In this document: piece after piece, positions 53,368 to 62,351 of the stretch
Layout of the letters: each line of letters opens with the position of its first letter
Numbering within the stretch: position 1 is the first letter of the stretch
Assembly: GCF_014193845.1 (NCBI RefSeq)
Contig: NZ_JACHZX010000001.1
Location: 124,001 to 188,000 of the forward strand
DNA: 64,000 nucleotides
Direction: 5' to 3'
Origin: Sphingomonas sp. BK345
Lineage (GTDB): Bacteria > Pseudomonadota > Alphaproteobacteria > Sphingomonadales > Sphingomonadaceae
Notes under the pieces: model-generated
Told to the model about the DNA's origin: nothing
The model's input: the letters and a program-made list of their open reading frames with translations, nothing else
The model's database searches: none
Position numbers and translations under genes: made by a program

Positions 53368-54507
53368 ATGCTTCAGCTGACCGCTCCCCGCACCGTCCAG
53401 GCTCCGTCACGTCCCACGCCGAACCGCCGGCTCGATTCGATCGATGCGCTGCCCGGACTCGTCATGCTGCTGATGCTGGCGGACCACACGCGCGAGTACT
53501 TCTTGCTGAGCGCGCCGGTGAGCGACCCGATGGATCTTCGCGTCGCCCCACCCGGCCTGGTCGCGGCTCGGCTCGCCGCGCACCTCTGCCCGCCGATCTT
53601 CATCGCGCTCGCCGGGGTCTCGGCCTGGCTCTACGGCGCGGCTCGACCGCGCGCGGCGACCGCGCGCTTCCTGCTTGAGCGCGGGCTGTTCCTGCTGCTG
53701 CTGGAGTTGACCCTGGTCGGCTTCGCCTGGCGCTTCGCGCTCGCGCCGACGATGATCTATCTTCAGGTCATCTGGGCGATCGGCTGGTCGATGATCGCGT
53801 TGGCGGGGCTGCTGTGGCTGCCGCGCGGGGCGCTGATCGCGATCGCCATCGTGCTGATGGCAGGGCACAATCTGCTCGACCCGGTGCGGCTCGCCGCAGG
53901 CCACCCGCTGCATCCGTTATGGGCGATACTTCACCAGCGCGACTTTATCGCGCTGGGCGGCGGGGTTGACGCGCGCACCTCCTATCCGGTGCTTCCGTGG
54001 CTCGGCGTGATCGCGCTCGGCTACGCGATCGGCCTGTGGTTCCACGCCTCACCGGCCTGGCGGCGGCGCGCGCTCGTGGTGACCGGCACGATCCTGCTGC
54101 TTGGCTTCGTGCTGCTGCGCGCGATCAATCGATACGGCGAGCCGGTGCCATGGCAGGCGGGCGCGACGCCGCAGCTGACATTGCTCTCCGTCCTCAACGT
54201 GACGAAATACCCGCCGTCGCTCGACTTCCTGCTGTTGACGCTGGGCATCGGCGCATGGCTGCTGGTCGGCTTCAAGTGGCGCGCGCCGGGCTGGCTGTCG
54301 GTGCTGGGGAGTGCGCCGATGTTCTTCTACCTGCTTCACCTCTATGTGCTGCACCTGCTTGCCCTCGCCGCCGGCGGGCGCGAGGTGCCGGCGATCGGGC
54401 ACGTCTGGCTGCTCGCCGCCGCTGTCGCGCCGCCTCTATGGTGGGCGACGCGCTGGTTCGGCGGGATGAAGCGGCGGAGCGCGAGCCGCTGGCTACGCTT
54501 CTTCTGA
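53368..54507 (+). CDS. DUF1624/heparan-alpha-glucosaminide acyltransferase-like membrane protein
   Basis: This 379-residue protein has about ten hydrophobic segments. The N-terminus RLDSIDALPGLVMLLMLADH and the following HLCPPIFIALAGVSAWLYG match DUF1624, a branch of the membrane acyltransferases related to lysosomal heparan-alpha-glucosaminide N-acetyltransferase. The His in ADHTREYF is in the position of the conserved histidine of this group. Members may transfer acetyl groups to sugars of the cell envelope, which is not demonstrated. It follows the sux genes after 69 bp and converges on the FrhB-like gene. Confidence 0.82.
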   Translation: MLQLTAPRTVQAPSRPTPNRRLDSIDALPGLVMLLMLADHTREYFLLSAPVSDPMDLRVAPPGLVAARLAAHLCPPIFIALAGVSAWLYGAARPRAATARFLLERGLFLLLLELTLVGFAWRFALAPTMIYLQVIWAIGWSMIALAGLLWLPRGALIAIAIVLMAGHNLLDPVRLAAGHPLHPLWAILHQRDFIALGGGVDARTSYPVLPWLGVIALGYAIGLWFHASPAWRRRALVVTGTILLLGFVLLRAINRYGEPVPWQAGATPQLTLLSVLNVTKYPPSLDFLLLTLGIGAWLLVGFKWRAPGWLSVLGSAPMFFYLLHLYVLHLLALAAGGREVPAIGHVWLLAAAVAPPLWWATRWFGGMKRRSASRWLRFF

Positions 54508-54524
54508 GAGGGCGGGGCGCGAAC

Positions 54525-55910
54525 CTACTGACGTCGCGCGTCCGGCAGCACCCGGTCGATCCAGCCGCCGAGCCGCCCGTGCGACCACGCGAGCGCGCGA
54601 TAGAACGCTAGCACTGGCCGCGCCCACTGGAGATAGAGCCCCGGCGCCCCGGTCCGCGCCGACAGCCACGCCAGTCGGTGACTCCAGCGCGCGATGCCGG
54701 CGCGCGTCCGATATACGAGCCGACGTCGCAGCGGCAGCGCGCGCGCGGCGGGCGCGACCCGCTTGCGCTTGGCGACACCGCCACGCCAGCGCCGCCACGT
54801 GAGCCGATAGGCCAGCCCCTCGCGGCGGTGACGAAATCCCGCCGACTGCGTCGCCTCGACGAAGTCGGCGTCGACTTCCTCCAGCGCCAGCCGCCCCTCC
54901 TCCACCGCGGCGCGGATCAGACCGTCGACCAGCGGCGTGCGCGCCACCACCACGTTGGTGCCGCGCCCGTCGGACGAGTAAGGCTCGACCCAGGCATCGC
55001 CGAACGCGACGTCGGCGGTCTCGGCGACGACGTCGTCGCACATGTCGCACGCGCTGTTCTGGAAAAAGCCCGCGCCCCAGTCGCCATCGGCGAGGTGCCA
55101 CCAGTCCTCAGCACGCGCGCTACCGTCGTCGAGCGTGAGATGCGCGCGGTACCAATTCGCCGGCCGCCCCGCGTCCTTGATGCGATAGTCGACCGCGCGC
55201 ACGCGTGCCGGCGGCGTGTCGAGCTGCCACGCGAAGCTTTCGACCAGCCGGGCGCTCTTCTGATGCCCGCAGAACAGCCCGAGCACGTGCGGCACGCGCT
55301 CGCGCAGCACCGGGTCGCGCGCGCGTTCGAGCTGGATCATCTTGGCGAAGCACGGCACCGCGACGATCGCGTAGCGCCCCGGCGTGGCACGGATCTCGCG
55401 CAGCGCCGCGGAGAGCTCGACCGGATAATAGCGCGACTTCGCGCCGGCCAGCAGAGTCCCGGGATCGCGCGACAGGCGATAAGCGAAGTAGCGCCCGTCC
55501 TCCTGCGGCGACGCGACGGGGGCGACATGCGCCACCGCGTCCACTGCGCCCGTGCGCAGCAGCTCGGCGGCGACCCAGCTCACCATGCCGCCCGAGCTGC
55601 CGGACTCGCGCCATTCGCCCTCGGCGACATGGCCAACCCAGGTCGATTCATGCCGCCCGAGCAGCGGCGTGGCGCGCGGTGCAGCAGGGAAGCGCTCTGC
55701 GGCGATCAGGTCCTCGTCACGCGCGTCGGGCGAGAAGGGGCAGCGTTGCGCGAACTCGGCACTCGGCGTGGACGCGAACGCGCCGTCGGGCTTCCACGTG
55801 CCGTAGCGGTCCCACGCCATCGTCCCCTCAGGCGCGTCCGCCGCGCAGCCACCGCAGCCGATGCACAGCCCCGAGCGCACCACGTCGCGCGGCGCGAGCG
55901 GCTCAGCCAA
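54525..55910 (-). CDS. Coenzyme F420 hydrogenase/dehydrogenase beta subunit-like protein
   Basis: Starting at TTG 55910, which overlaps the pyruvyl transferase stop by 8 bases, gives about 461 residues. An N-terminal cluster-type motif, CIGCGGC with a later CPFS, precedes the FrhB N-terminal and C-terminal domains (GGMVSWVAAELLRTG, VPCFAKMIQLERA, LGLFCGHQKSARLVE). A second cysteine motif, CDMCDDVVAETADVAFGDAW, is typical of family members found in polysaccharide clusters. Those members probably act as flavin/Fe-S redox enzymes on sugar residues, but no reaction is established. The C-terminal 100 residues are Arg-rich and helical. The longer start at 56003 would lie deep in the neighbour. Confidence 0.85.
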   Translation of the reverse strand: MAEPLAPRDVVRSGLCIGCGGCAADAPEGTMAWDRYGTWKPDGAFASTPSAEFAQRCPFSPDARDEDLIAAERFPAAPRATPLLGRHESTWVGHVAEGEWRESGSSGGMVSWVAAELLRTGAVDAVAHVAPVASPQEDGRYFAYRLSRDPGTLLAGAKSRYYPVELSAALREIRATPGRYAIVAVPCFAKMIQLERARDPVLRERVPHVLGLFCGHQKSARLVESFAWQLDTPPARVRAVDYRIKDAGRPANWYRAHLTLDDGSARAEDWWHLADGDWGAGFFQNSACDMCDDVVAETADVAFGDAWVEPYSSDGRGTNVVVARTPLVDGLIRAAVEEGRLALEEVDADFVEATQSAGFRHRREGLAYRLTWRRWRGGVAKRKRVAPAARALPLRRRLVYRTRAGIARWSHRLAWLSARTGAPGLYLQWARPVLAFYRALAWSHGRLGGWIDRVLPDARRQ

Positions 55911-56976
55911 GCGCGTGGCGCAGATAGGCGAGTGACTCGGCACGCAGCCCCGCGATCCGCTCGTAGACCGTCGGTGCGGGCGGCGCGCCGAGCAGCGCGT
56001 CATAGTCCGCGGCGTCGAGCTCGGGCGAGACGATGTGGCGGCGCGCGTCGAGCGCCGCGGCGAGGTCGCGCACCTTGTTGAAGCGATAGGGCGACGGCGC
56101 GGTGACGAACGGCGTTCGATTGTTGAGCGCGAAGACGCAACCGTGGAAGAAATTGGTCACGAGCGCGCTGGCGCTCGCGGCGCGCTGCGCGAACTCCTCC
56201 GGACCGGCGGCGATGTCCTGCTCGTCGGCCCAGTCGTTGCGGTATCCGATGCTGACCAGGCGCACCCCGCTGCGCCGGCTCCAGTCGCGCATCTGCCGCT
56301 GCAGCCACTCCGGGAAACCGTGGCCATAGACCAAGGCGTAGCCGCCCTTGCCCGACGGCGGCGCGGCGGCGTGGACGCGATCGCCGAACTGGAGCACCGG
56401 ATCGAGGACCAGCGGCGGAGTCGCGCCAAGGGCGGTCTGCACGAGCGCGCGCGAGTTGGCGTCGCGCACCGACACCGCGGTGAAACGCCGCAATTTGGCG
56501 GCCCAGTCGTCCGAGATGCCGTCGGCGGCGTCATGATTGCCGAAGCTGGCGGCGTAGGAGACCAGCCGCGGCACGCTCAGCCCCTCGCCGAAGAAGATCG
56601 GCGCGCCACCGTACCAAGGATGGCGGAAGTTCCACACCTCGTCGCTGCCGACGACGATCGCGTCATAGCCGCTGGTGTCCGGCCGGTGCAGCGGAAAGCG
56701 CGGTGACTGCGGCAGGCGGTCGAACGCCGCGACGAACTTGCGGCCCTTGATCTTGTACGCCGGCAGGTCGGCGCGAGGCGTGCGCTCGGGCAGGGTCGGC
56801 TGGAACGAGCAGCGCCACTCGGCACGTGCGACCTGATCGCTGTGATGATCGAGCAGCCGCGCGTCATGGCCCAGCGAGCGCAGTCCCTCGGTTAGGCAGC
56901 GTGCCTGCCAGTAGGAACCGTAGTTGATGCAGCGGTGAAAGGTCAGGATCCCGACCTTGCGCGGTGTAGCGGTCAT
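55903..56976 (-). CDS. Polysaccharide pyruvyl transferase family protein
   Basis: This 357-residue protein is PF04230-like: N-terminal GILTFHRCINYGSYWQARCL, then YDAIVVGSDEVWNFRHPWYG, a central VSVRDANSRALVQ and a C-terminal TNFFHGCVFALNNRTPFV. The family adds ketal-linked pyruvate from phosphoenolpyruvate to sugars of exopolysaccharides or capsules (as CsaB and ExoV do). The usual glycosyltransferase and polymerase genes are absent around it, so its polymer is made by genes elsewhere. It is transcribed first, with the FrhB-like gene coupled behind it. Confidence 0.88.
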   Translation of the reverse strand: MTATPRKVGILTFHRCINYGSYWQARCLTEGLRSLGHDARLLDHHSDQVARAEWRCSFQPTLPERTPRADLPAYKIKGRKFVAAFDRLPQSPRFPLHRPDTSGYDAIVVGSDEVWNFRHPWYGGAPIFFGEGLSVPRLVSYAASFGNHDAADGISDDWAAKLRRFTAVSVRDANSRALVQTALGATPPLVLDPVLQFGDRVHAAAPPSGKGGYALVYGHGFPEWLQRQMRDWSRRSGVRLVSIGYRNDWADEQDIAAGPEEFAQRAASASALVTNFFHGCVFALNNRTPFVTAPSPYRFNKVRDLAAALDARRHIVSPELDAADYDALLGAPPAPTVYERIAGLRAESLAYLRHALG

Positions 56977-57106
56977 TGCGGAGATAATCGCTTACGGCTC
57001 GGCCGGTTCCGCTGATCTTCCCCGGAACGTGGGGCTATCGCCTTTGAAGGTGTAACGCACAGAGCGCTTCACGTCCGCTGTCTTGCCGGACTGGATCCGG
57101 GATCCC

Positions 57107-57646
57107 TCAGTCCAGCAGGCCGTCCGCCAGCAACAGCAGCATCTTGACGTCCATCGCCACGCCCTGGGTGCGCTTCGCCAGCACGAAGCGCGTCAGCTCG
57201 GCGCGCGGCACCAGATGCACCTCGATGTCCTCGTCGGCCTCGCCGCCGCCCGGCCCGACCTTCTCCAGCTCGTGCGCGCGCACCAGCGTGAAGCCTTCGC
57301 TGTTCATCCCCGGCGACGAGTAGAAGAAGCCCAGCTCCTCGATCCGCCCCGCACGAAAGCCGGTCTCTTCCTCCAGCTCGCGCGCGGCGCCGGCGGCGAC
57401 CGCCTCGCCCACGGTCTCGTCGCCGATCAGCCCAGCGGGTAGCTCGAGGCAGCGGCGGCCGAGCGGGACGCGATATTGCTCGACCAGCACGACTCGATCG
57501 GTGTCGTCGATCGCGACGATGACTGCCGCCTGGATGCCGTTGCGGCGCGACACATACTCCCACTGCCCCTGCGTCTTCACCTCGATGTAGCGGCCAGCCC
57601 AGGCCGTCTCGGCAGGAGCGTCGGCGTCGCGGTGCGGCTTGGTCAT
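57107..57646 (-). CDS. Nudix hydrolase, ADP-ribose pyrophosphatase type
   Basis: This 179-residue protein has a Nudix box from about residue 74 (GLIGDETVGEAVAAGAAREL, continuing EEETG), preceded by the VVLVEQYRVPLGRRCLELPAG strand typical of ADP-ribose diphosphatases (NudF-like). The SPGMNSEGFTLVRA segment matches the loop that closes over ADP-ribose. It would hydrolyse ADP-ribose or a related nucleoside diphosphate sugar to AMP and ribose-5-phosphate. It is a single gene, divergent from mscL with 121 bp between starts. Confidence 0.88.
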   Translation of the reverse strand: MTKPHRDADAPAETAWAGRYIEVKTQGQWEYVSRRNGIQAAVIVAIDDTDRVVLVEQYRVPLGRRCLELPAGLIGDETVGEAVAAGAARELEEETGFRAGRIEELGFFYSSPGMNSEGFTLVRAHELEKVGPGGGEADEDIEVHLVPRAELTRFVLAKRTQGVAMDVKMLLLLADGLLD

Positions 57647-57767
57647 GGGGTCTCGCTCGATGCTGGCGTCTGGGACGCGCCTCTCTAGGTCAGCGGCGCG
57701 ACTTGGCGAAGCGCCAATCCGCGCTTAACCTGGATCGGTCCGCACCGGGAGCGGCAGGGAGACGATC

Positions 57768-58244
57768 ATGTTGAAGGATTTCAGGGCGTTTATCGCTCGA
57801 GGCAATGTGCTCGACCTGGCAGTCGGCGTGATCATCGGCGGCGCCTTCGCCACCATCACCAAATCGCTGACCGACGACATCATCATGCCGATCGTCGGCG
57901 CGCTCTTCGGCGGCTTCGATTTCTCGAGCTATTTCGTCAAGCTGGGGCCTGTCCCCGCGAACTACGCCGGCTCGCTGACGAGCTATGCCCAGCTCAAGGC
58001 GGCGGGGGTGCCGCTGTTCGGCTACGGCGAGTTCATCACCGTGGTGATCAACTTCATCATCCTCGCATTCATCGTCTTCCTGCTGATGCGCAGCGTCAAT
58101 CGCGTGATCGCCGCGGCCGAGCGCGAGAAGAAGGAAGGCACCGCCGAGCCTGCCGCCGAGCCCGCCGAGGTGGCGCTGCTGCGTGAGATCCGCGACGAGC
58201 TGCGCGCCGGGACGACCACGCGCACTCCTCCCCCGCTGGTTTGA
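57768..58244 (+). CDS. mscL: Large-conductance mechanosensitive channel
   Basis: This 158-residue channel subunit has an N-terminal amphipathic helix (MLKDFRAFIARGNVLDLAVG), pore-lining first helix (VGVIIGGAFATITKSLTDDI), a periplasmic loop, second helix (FITVVINFIILAFIVFLLMR) and a cytoplasmic charged bundle (EVALLREIRDELR). It opens on sudden osmotic downshift to release solutes. The length is slightly above the 136 residues of E. coli because of a longer loop and tail. It is monocistronic and followed by a strong hairpin. Confidence 0.97.
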   Translation: MLKDFRAFIARGNVLDLAVGVIIGGAFATITKSLTDDIIMPIVGALFGGFDFSSYFVKLGPVPANYAGSLTSYAQLKAAGVPLFGYGEFITVVINFIILAFIVFLLMRSVNRVIAAAEREKKEGTAEPAAEPAEVALLREIRDELRAGTTTRTPPPLV

Positions 58245-58258
58245 CCCGATGGCGTCCG

Positions 58259-58285
58259 GGCGCTCTCCCTGCGCGGGAGAGCGCC
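58259..58285. terminator. Strong hairpin between convergent mscL and the permease gene
   Basis: GGCGCTCTCCC and GGGAGAGCGCC form a perfect 11-bp stem with a 5-base loop, 14 bp after the mscL stop. It lies between two convergent genes and can act in both directions. It has no T-run. Confidence 0.65.
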
Positions 58286-58304
58286 GCGGCGTACCAGCGA
58301 CTGC

Positions 58305-59855
58305 TCAGTGCAGCGTCGAGTCGGCGAGGTCGTCGGCGTCGACGATGCCGCGACCGACATGGCTGTGGTGGCGGCTGTAGGCGAAGTAGATCACCAGCCC
58401 CACCGCGCCCCAGATCGGCAGCACCAGCATCGCCGCCGAGGGCAGGTTGAAGAACAGGAACACGCAGCCCACGATCGTCATCGGCCCCACCAGCCACAGC
58501 GCTGGCGTGCGGAAGTCGCGCTTATGGTCGCGCGCGGTGCGACGCAGGATCATGACCGCGATCGCCACCATCATGAAGGCGTAGAGCGTGCCCGCGTTGG
58601 CGATGTCGGCGAGCTGCCCGACCGGCAGGAACGCCGCCGCGAACGCCACGCCGATCCCGGTCATCGCGGTGACGACATAGGGCGTCTTCCACTTCGGGTG
58701 CACCGCCGAGAGCTTCTCCGGCAGCAGCCCGTCGCGGCTCATCACGAAGAAGATGCGCGTCTGGCCGAACATCAGGATCAGGATCACGGAGGGCAGCGCC
58801 AGGAAGGCAGCGATGCCGAGCATGTTACCCACCTTGGACCAGCCGATCGCGCGCAGCACGTGCGCGAGCGCCTCGTTGGAGCAGACCAGCATGTCGGCAT
58901 ATTGCGGCAGCGCGCACTGGCGGGCCAGTTCCTCCGAGCCGGTCGGGAAGGGTATGCCGTTCGGCCCCATGATCGGCTGGCCCCCGATCGTGCCGATCGC
59001 GCCGGCGGCGACCAGGATGTAGAAGATGGTGCAGAACAGCAGCGAGCCGATCAGCCCGATCGGCACGTTGCGCTGCGGATTCTTGGTCTCCTCCGCCGCG
59101 GTCGAGACGGCGTCGAAGCCGACATAGGCGAAGAAGATCGTCGCCGCCGCGCCCACCGCGCCCACGCCCGTGCCGAAGCCGCCGAACACGCCCGCGGGAA
59201 GGAAGGGATTGAACTTGGCGGTGCTGAACGAGTCGCTCGGCAGCGTCAGCGCGACGAAGGCGGTGAGCGCGACCACCTTGATCGCCACTAGCACCGCGTT
59301 GACGCGCGCGCTCTCGGTGGTGCCGATCATCAGCAGCCAGGTGATGAGGCCCGCGATCACCACTGCGGGCAGGTTGATGAAGCCGCCGGGTGCGCCGCCT
59401 AGCGCCAGCGGCGCGGCGGAGAGCCAGGCAGGCAGATGGATGCCGAGGAACTGGTTGAGAATCGTCCCGCTGAAATACCCCGACCAGCCGACCGCCACCG
59501 CGCTGGCGGCGACGGCATATTCGAGGATCAGCGCCCAGCCGACCGTCCAGGCGAGCAGCTCGCCCATCGTGGAATAGGTGTAGGTATAGGCCGACCCTGC
59601 CACCGGGATCATCGCCGCGATCTCGGCGTAGCACAGCGCCGCGACGATGCAGATCGCGCCGGCAATGGCGAAGGCCAGCATCAGCCCGGGGCCGGCCTTC
59701 TGCGCGCCCGCCGCGGTGAGCACGAAGATGCCGGTGCCGATCACGCAGCCGATGCCGAACAGCGTCAGCTGGAACCAGCCAAGCGTGCGGTGGAGCGACT
59801 TGCGCTCGGCGGTGGCGAGGATGGCGTCGAGAGGTTTGACGCGCCCGAAGATCAT
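58305..59855 (-). CDS. APC-superfamily amino acid permease
   Basis: The start at ATG 59855 gives 516 residues and about 12-13 helices; a TTG at 59873 would add six residues. The first helix with its unwound glycine motif (FGIGCVIGTGIFVLTAAGAQ) and the conserved SFDAVS-like stretch (FFAYVGFDAVSTAAEETKNPQRNVP) place it among cationic/general amino acid permeases of the CAT group. It probably imports amino acids with protons or acts as an exchanger; the substrate is unknown. It is monocistronic, with a 357-bp upstream region holding a class B repeat. Confidence 0.92.
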   Translation of the reverse strand: MIFGRVKPLDAILATAERKSLHRTLGWFQLTLFGIGCVIGTGIFVLTAAGAQKAGPGLMLAFAIAGAICIVAALCYAEIAAMIPVAGSAYTYTYSTMGELLAWTVGWALILEYAVAASAVAVGWSGYFSGTILNQFLGIHLPAWLSAAPLALGGAPGGFINLPAVVIAGLITWLLMIGTTESARVNAVLVAIKVVALTAFVALTLPSDSFSTAKFNPFLPAGVFGGFGTGVGAVGAAATIFFAYVGFDAVSTAAEETKNPQRNVPIGLIGSLLFCTIFYILVAAGAIGTIGGQPIMGPNGIPFPTGSEELARQCALPQYADMLVCSNEALAHVLRAIGWSKVGNMLGIAAFLALPSVILILMFGQTRIFFVMSRDGLLPEKLSAVHPKWKTPYVVTAMTGIGVAFAAAFLPVGQLADIANAGTLYAFMMVAIAVMILRRTARDHKRDFRTPALWLVGPMTIVGCVFLFFNLPSAAMLVLPIWGAVGLVIYFAYSRHHSHVGRGIVDADDLADSTLH

Positions 59856-60014
59856 TAGGTTCGATGCCCCCAAGGGAAATTTGCTGGACAGGAGCGTAGC
59901 GGGTGTGCGGCGACGCGCAATAGTGTTGCGCGGAGATGAAAGGGCCGGCGGAGGGACCGTGTGGAACCCATGGTGGCGACTAAGGCCGCCCGTCCGTCAT
60001 GCCCGACACACATC

Positions 60015-60110
60015 CGTCATCCCGGACTTGGTCCGGGATCCACCGTGCCGCACATGCACCGCGCATTGCTCTTGCGGGAGAGTGGATCCCGGACCGAGTC
60101 CGGGATGACG
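60015..60110. repeat. Inverted repeat element (class B, best-preserved copy)
   Basis: Two 29-bp arms, 60015-60043 and 60082-60110, are complementary with a single mismatch. Each arm also folds on itself (GTCCGGGATCC type). The core CGTCATCCCGGACTTGGTCC is shared with 63564-63659. The element lies between the amino acid permease and the HIT gene. The remaining sequence of this gap has no gene I can support. Confidence 0.88.
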
Positions 60111-60212
60111 ACGCGGTAGAGAAGCACCCTCTTCGAGAAGCTTCACGCGCGGAGGAGGTGCCGCACCGCCCAGATGACGTTCAGTCGACCTCAGACATCC
60201 AGCCCCCCGCCC

Positions 60213-60599
60213 TCACCCGTCCCGCTGCGCCAGCATCGGGCCGAGCGCGCGACCGGCGAGGATGTGGACGTGGAGGTGCGGCACCTCGGCGTGGCTGTCG
60301 AGCCCGGTGTTGGCGATCAGGCGATAGCCGCGCTCGACCAGCCCCGCTTCGCGTGCCGCCTGGCCGATCGCGCGGGTGAGGCTGACGATCTCCTCCGCGC
60401 TCGCGCTCTCCGAGAAATCGTCCCAGCTGACGTAGCGGCCCTTCGGAACCGCGAGCAGGTGGACCGGCGCCCAAGGGGCGATGTCGTGGAAGACGATGCT
60501 GTGCTCGTCCTCATAGACCCGCCGCGACGGGATCTCGCCGCGTACCAGCTTGGCGAAGATGTTGGCGTCGTCGTAGGGCTGGGTAGCGTCCACCGTCAT
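60213..60599 (-). CDS. Histidine triad (HIT) nucleotide-binding protein
   Basis: Starting at ATG 60599, with GAGGA nine bases upstream, gives 128 residues. The histidine triad appears as PHLHVHILAG, and the N-terminal IFAKLVRGEIPSRRVYEDEH is the usual HINT opening. HINT-type proteins hydrolyse purine nucleoside phosphoramidates. The gene is placed 10 bp after hisE, apparently the last gene of the histidine operon; hisE-HIT pairing is frequent in alphaproteobacteria. Confidence 0.93.
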   Translation of the reverse strand: MTVDATQPYDDANIFAKLVRGEIPSRRVYEDEHSIVFHDIAPWAPVHLLAVPKGRYVSWDDFSESASAEEIVSLTRAIGQAAREAGLVERGYRLIANTGLDSHAEVPHLHVHILAGRALGPMLAQRDG

Positions 60600-60609
60600 C
60601 GGGCGATCC

Positions 60610-60960
60610 TCATTCTGGGCGGAAGGAGAGCGGCAGCGGGCCACCGCGCGCGGCTTTCTCGTCATGCCCGGACACGCCCTCGCGCCGTGACAGTTCGGCG
60701 CGGACCTCGTCGAGCGTCAGCCCAGCGTCCGCGAGCAGCACCATGAGGTGATACAGAAGGTCCGCCGCCTCGGGAACGATCGCGCGCTCGTCGCCGCGCA
60801 GTGCGGCGATCACGGTCTCGACCGCTTCCTCGCCGAGCTTCTGCGCGATGCGCGGCCGCCCCTTGGCGAACAACGAGGCGGTGTAGGAGGAGGTCGGGTC
60901 GGCGCCGCGGCGCGAGGCGACCGTCGCGAAGAGCCGATCGAGCGGGTCGGGCTGGTCCAT
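60610..60960 (-). CDS. hisE: Phosphoribosyl-ATP pyrophosphohydrolase
   Basis: Starting at ATG 60960 gives 116 residues. The MazG-like helices carry the expected acidic metal-binding pattern (KLGEEAVETVIAALRGDE, VPEAADLLYHLMVLLADAGL). The enzyme performs the second step of histidine synthesis, turning PR-ATP into PR-AMP. No hisI domain is fused, so PR-AMP cyclohydrolase must be separate. It follows rlpA after 60 bp. The C-terminal 15 residues are Gly/Pro-rich. Confidence 0.95.
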   Translation of the reverse strand: MDQPDPLDRLFATVASRRGADPTSSYTASLFAKGRPRIAQKLGEEAVETVIAALRGDERAIVPEAADLLYHLMVLLADAGLTLDEVRAELSRREGVSGHDEKAARGGPLPLSFRPE

Positions 60961-61020
60961 GGTCGCGGGCGTGCCGCGGGAGGCGGCGCTGGTCAAGCCG
61001 GAGCACGGCGGTCGCTGCCC

Positions 61021-61593
61021 TCAGCGACCGATCGCGCGCAGGCCGGTGTCGAGCTGCGCGCGCAGGTTGGCGGCGACCGCGGGAGAGACATCGGGTCGCG
61101 GCGCCGCGGCCTTCCCCCGACGCAGCCGCGCGCGGTCGCCCTCGGGCGGCTCGACCACGCGGACGCGCACCGCGACATGGCCGCGCGCGCGCACGCCGAG
61201 CCGCTCCGCCGCGCCGCGCGACAGGTCGATCAGCCGGTCGCGCGCGAACGGGCCGCGATCGTTGACTCGCAGCAGGATCACACGCCCGGTGTCGAGCGCG
61301 GTCACCTCGACGTAGCTCGGCAGTGGCAGCGTCGGATGCGCCGCGGTGACCCATTTGGCGCGGAAGCGTTCGCCCAGCGCGGTGCGGTTCCCCGACTCGC
61401 TGCCGTACCAGCTGGCATAGCCGAGCATGTCGTAGCTGGGGTCGACCGCGGGCGTGTAGGTGACCCCGCGCACCACATAGGGCCGGCCGAGCCGCACCGG
61501 CGTGTCGCTGACCGGGCGGTAATGGCCGCCGCAGCCGGCGAGCAGCGTCGCCAGCAGCGCCGCCCCCGCCGCGCGCCGCGCAGTGCGCCTCAA
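61021..61593 (-). CDS. rlpA: RlpA-like septal ring lipoprotein
   Basis: The gene starts at TTG 61593, overlapping the hisF stop (TTGA), and encodes 190 residues. The signal peptide ends in LLAGC, with lipid attachment at Cys21. A double-psi beta-barrel domain follows with [20 protein letters not shown] and the active-site stretch [20 protein letters not shown]. In Pseudomonas, RlpA is a lytic transglycosylase of denuded peptidoglycan. The C-terminal SPOR domain that targets septa in larger homologues is missing here. Its position inside the his operon is odd for a cell-wall enzyme but makes it translationally coupled to hisF. Confidence 0.88.
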   Translation of the reverse strand: MRRTARRAAGAALLATLLAGCGGHYRPVSDTPVRLGRPYVVRGVTYTPAVDPSYDMLGYASWYGSESGNRTALGERFRAKWVTAAHPTLPLPSYVEVTALDTGRVILLRVNDRGPFARDRLIDLSRGAAERLGVRARGHVAVRVRVVEPPEGDRARLRRGKAAAPRPDVSPAVAANLRAQLDTGLRAIGR

Positions 61594-62351
61594 TGCGCGC
61601 GCACCGGCACGCCAGCGGCGGCGAGCGCGGCATGCGCCTCGGCCACGGTGGCCTGGCCGAAGTGGAAGATCGAGGCGGCGAGCACCGCGGAGGCATGGCC
61701 CTCGGTCACCCCCGCGACGAGATCGTCGAGCGTGCCCACGCCGCCCGAGGCCACCACCGGCACCTCGGTGCGATCGGCGATCGCGCGCACCAGCGCGAGA
61801 TCGTAGCCGCCGCGCGTGCCATCGCGGTCCATCGAGGTGACGAGCAGCTCGCCCGCGCCCAGCTCGGCCAGGCGCAGCGCGTGCGCCACCGCGTCGATCC
61901 CGGTGGCGCGGCGCCCGCCGTGCGTGAACACCTCCCAACCGTCGCCGACGCGACGCGCGTCGACGCTGGCGACGCAGCATTGGCTGCCGAACCGCTCGGC
62001 GATGTCGCTCACCAGCTCGGGGCGCGCCACCGCGGCGGAATTGATCGCGACCTTGTCCGCGCCGGAGAGCAGCAAAGCGCGCGCGTCCTCCGCGCTGCGC
62101 ACCCCGCCTCCGACGGTGAGCGGCATGAAGCAGACCGCGGCGGTGCGGCGGACCACGTCGAGGATGGTACCGCGCGCCTCGTGGCTGGCGGTGATGTCGA
62201 GGAAGCAGAGCTCGTCCGCGCCGGCGGCGTCATAGGCGCGCGCCTGCTCGACCGGGTCGCCCGCGTCAATCAGGTCGACGAAGTTGACGCCCTTGACGAC
62301 GCGTCCCTCGGCGACGTCGAGGCACGGGATCACGCGGGCACGGACAGTCAT
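61590..62351 (-). CDS. hisF: Imidazole glycerol phosphate synthase cyclase subunit
   Basis: This 253-residue (beta/alpha)8 barrel starts [20 protein letters not shown], where the Asp of CLD is one catalytic residue; the second Asp lies in [12 protein letters not shown]. The phosphate-binding loops VGGGVRS and [10 protein letters not shown] are intact. With HisH it converts PRFAR and ammonia to imidazole glycerol phosphate and AICAR. It is separated from hisA by 394 bp, an unusually long gap within this gene group. Confidence 0.98.
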   Translation of the reverse strand: MTVRARVIPCLDVAEGRVVKGVNFVDLIDAGDPVEQARAYDAAGADELCFLDITASHEARGTILDVVRRTAAVCFMPLTVGGGVRSAEDARALLLSGADKVAINSAAVARPELVSDIAERFGSQCCVASVDARRVGDGWEVFTHGGRRATGIDAVAHALRLAELGAGELLVTSMDRDGTRGGYDLALVRAIADRTEVPVVASGGVGTLDDLVAGVTEGHASAVLAASIFHFGQATVAEAHAALAAAGVPVRAH

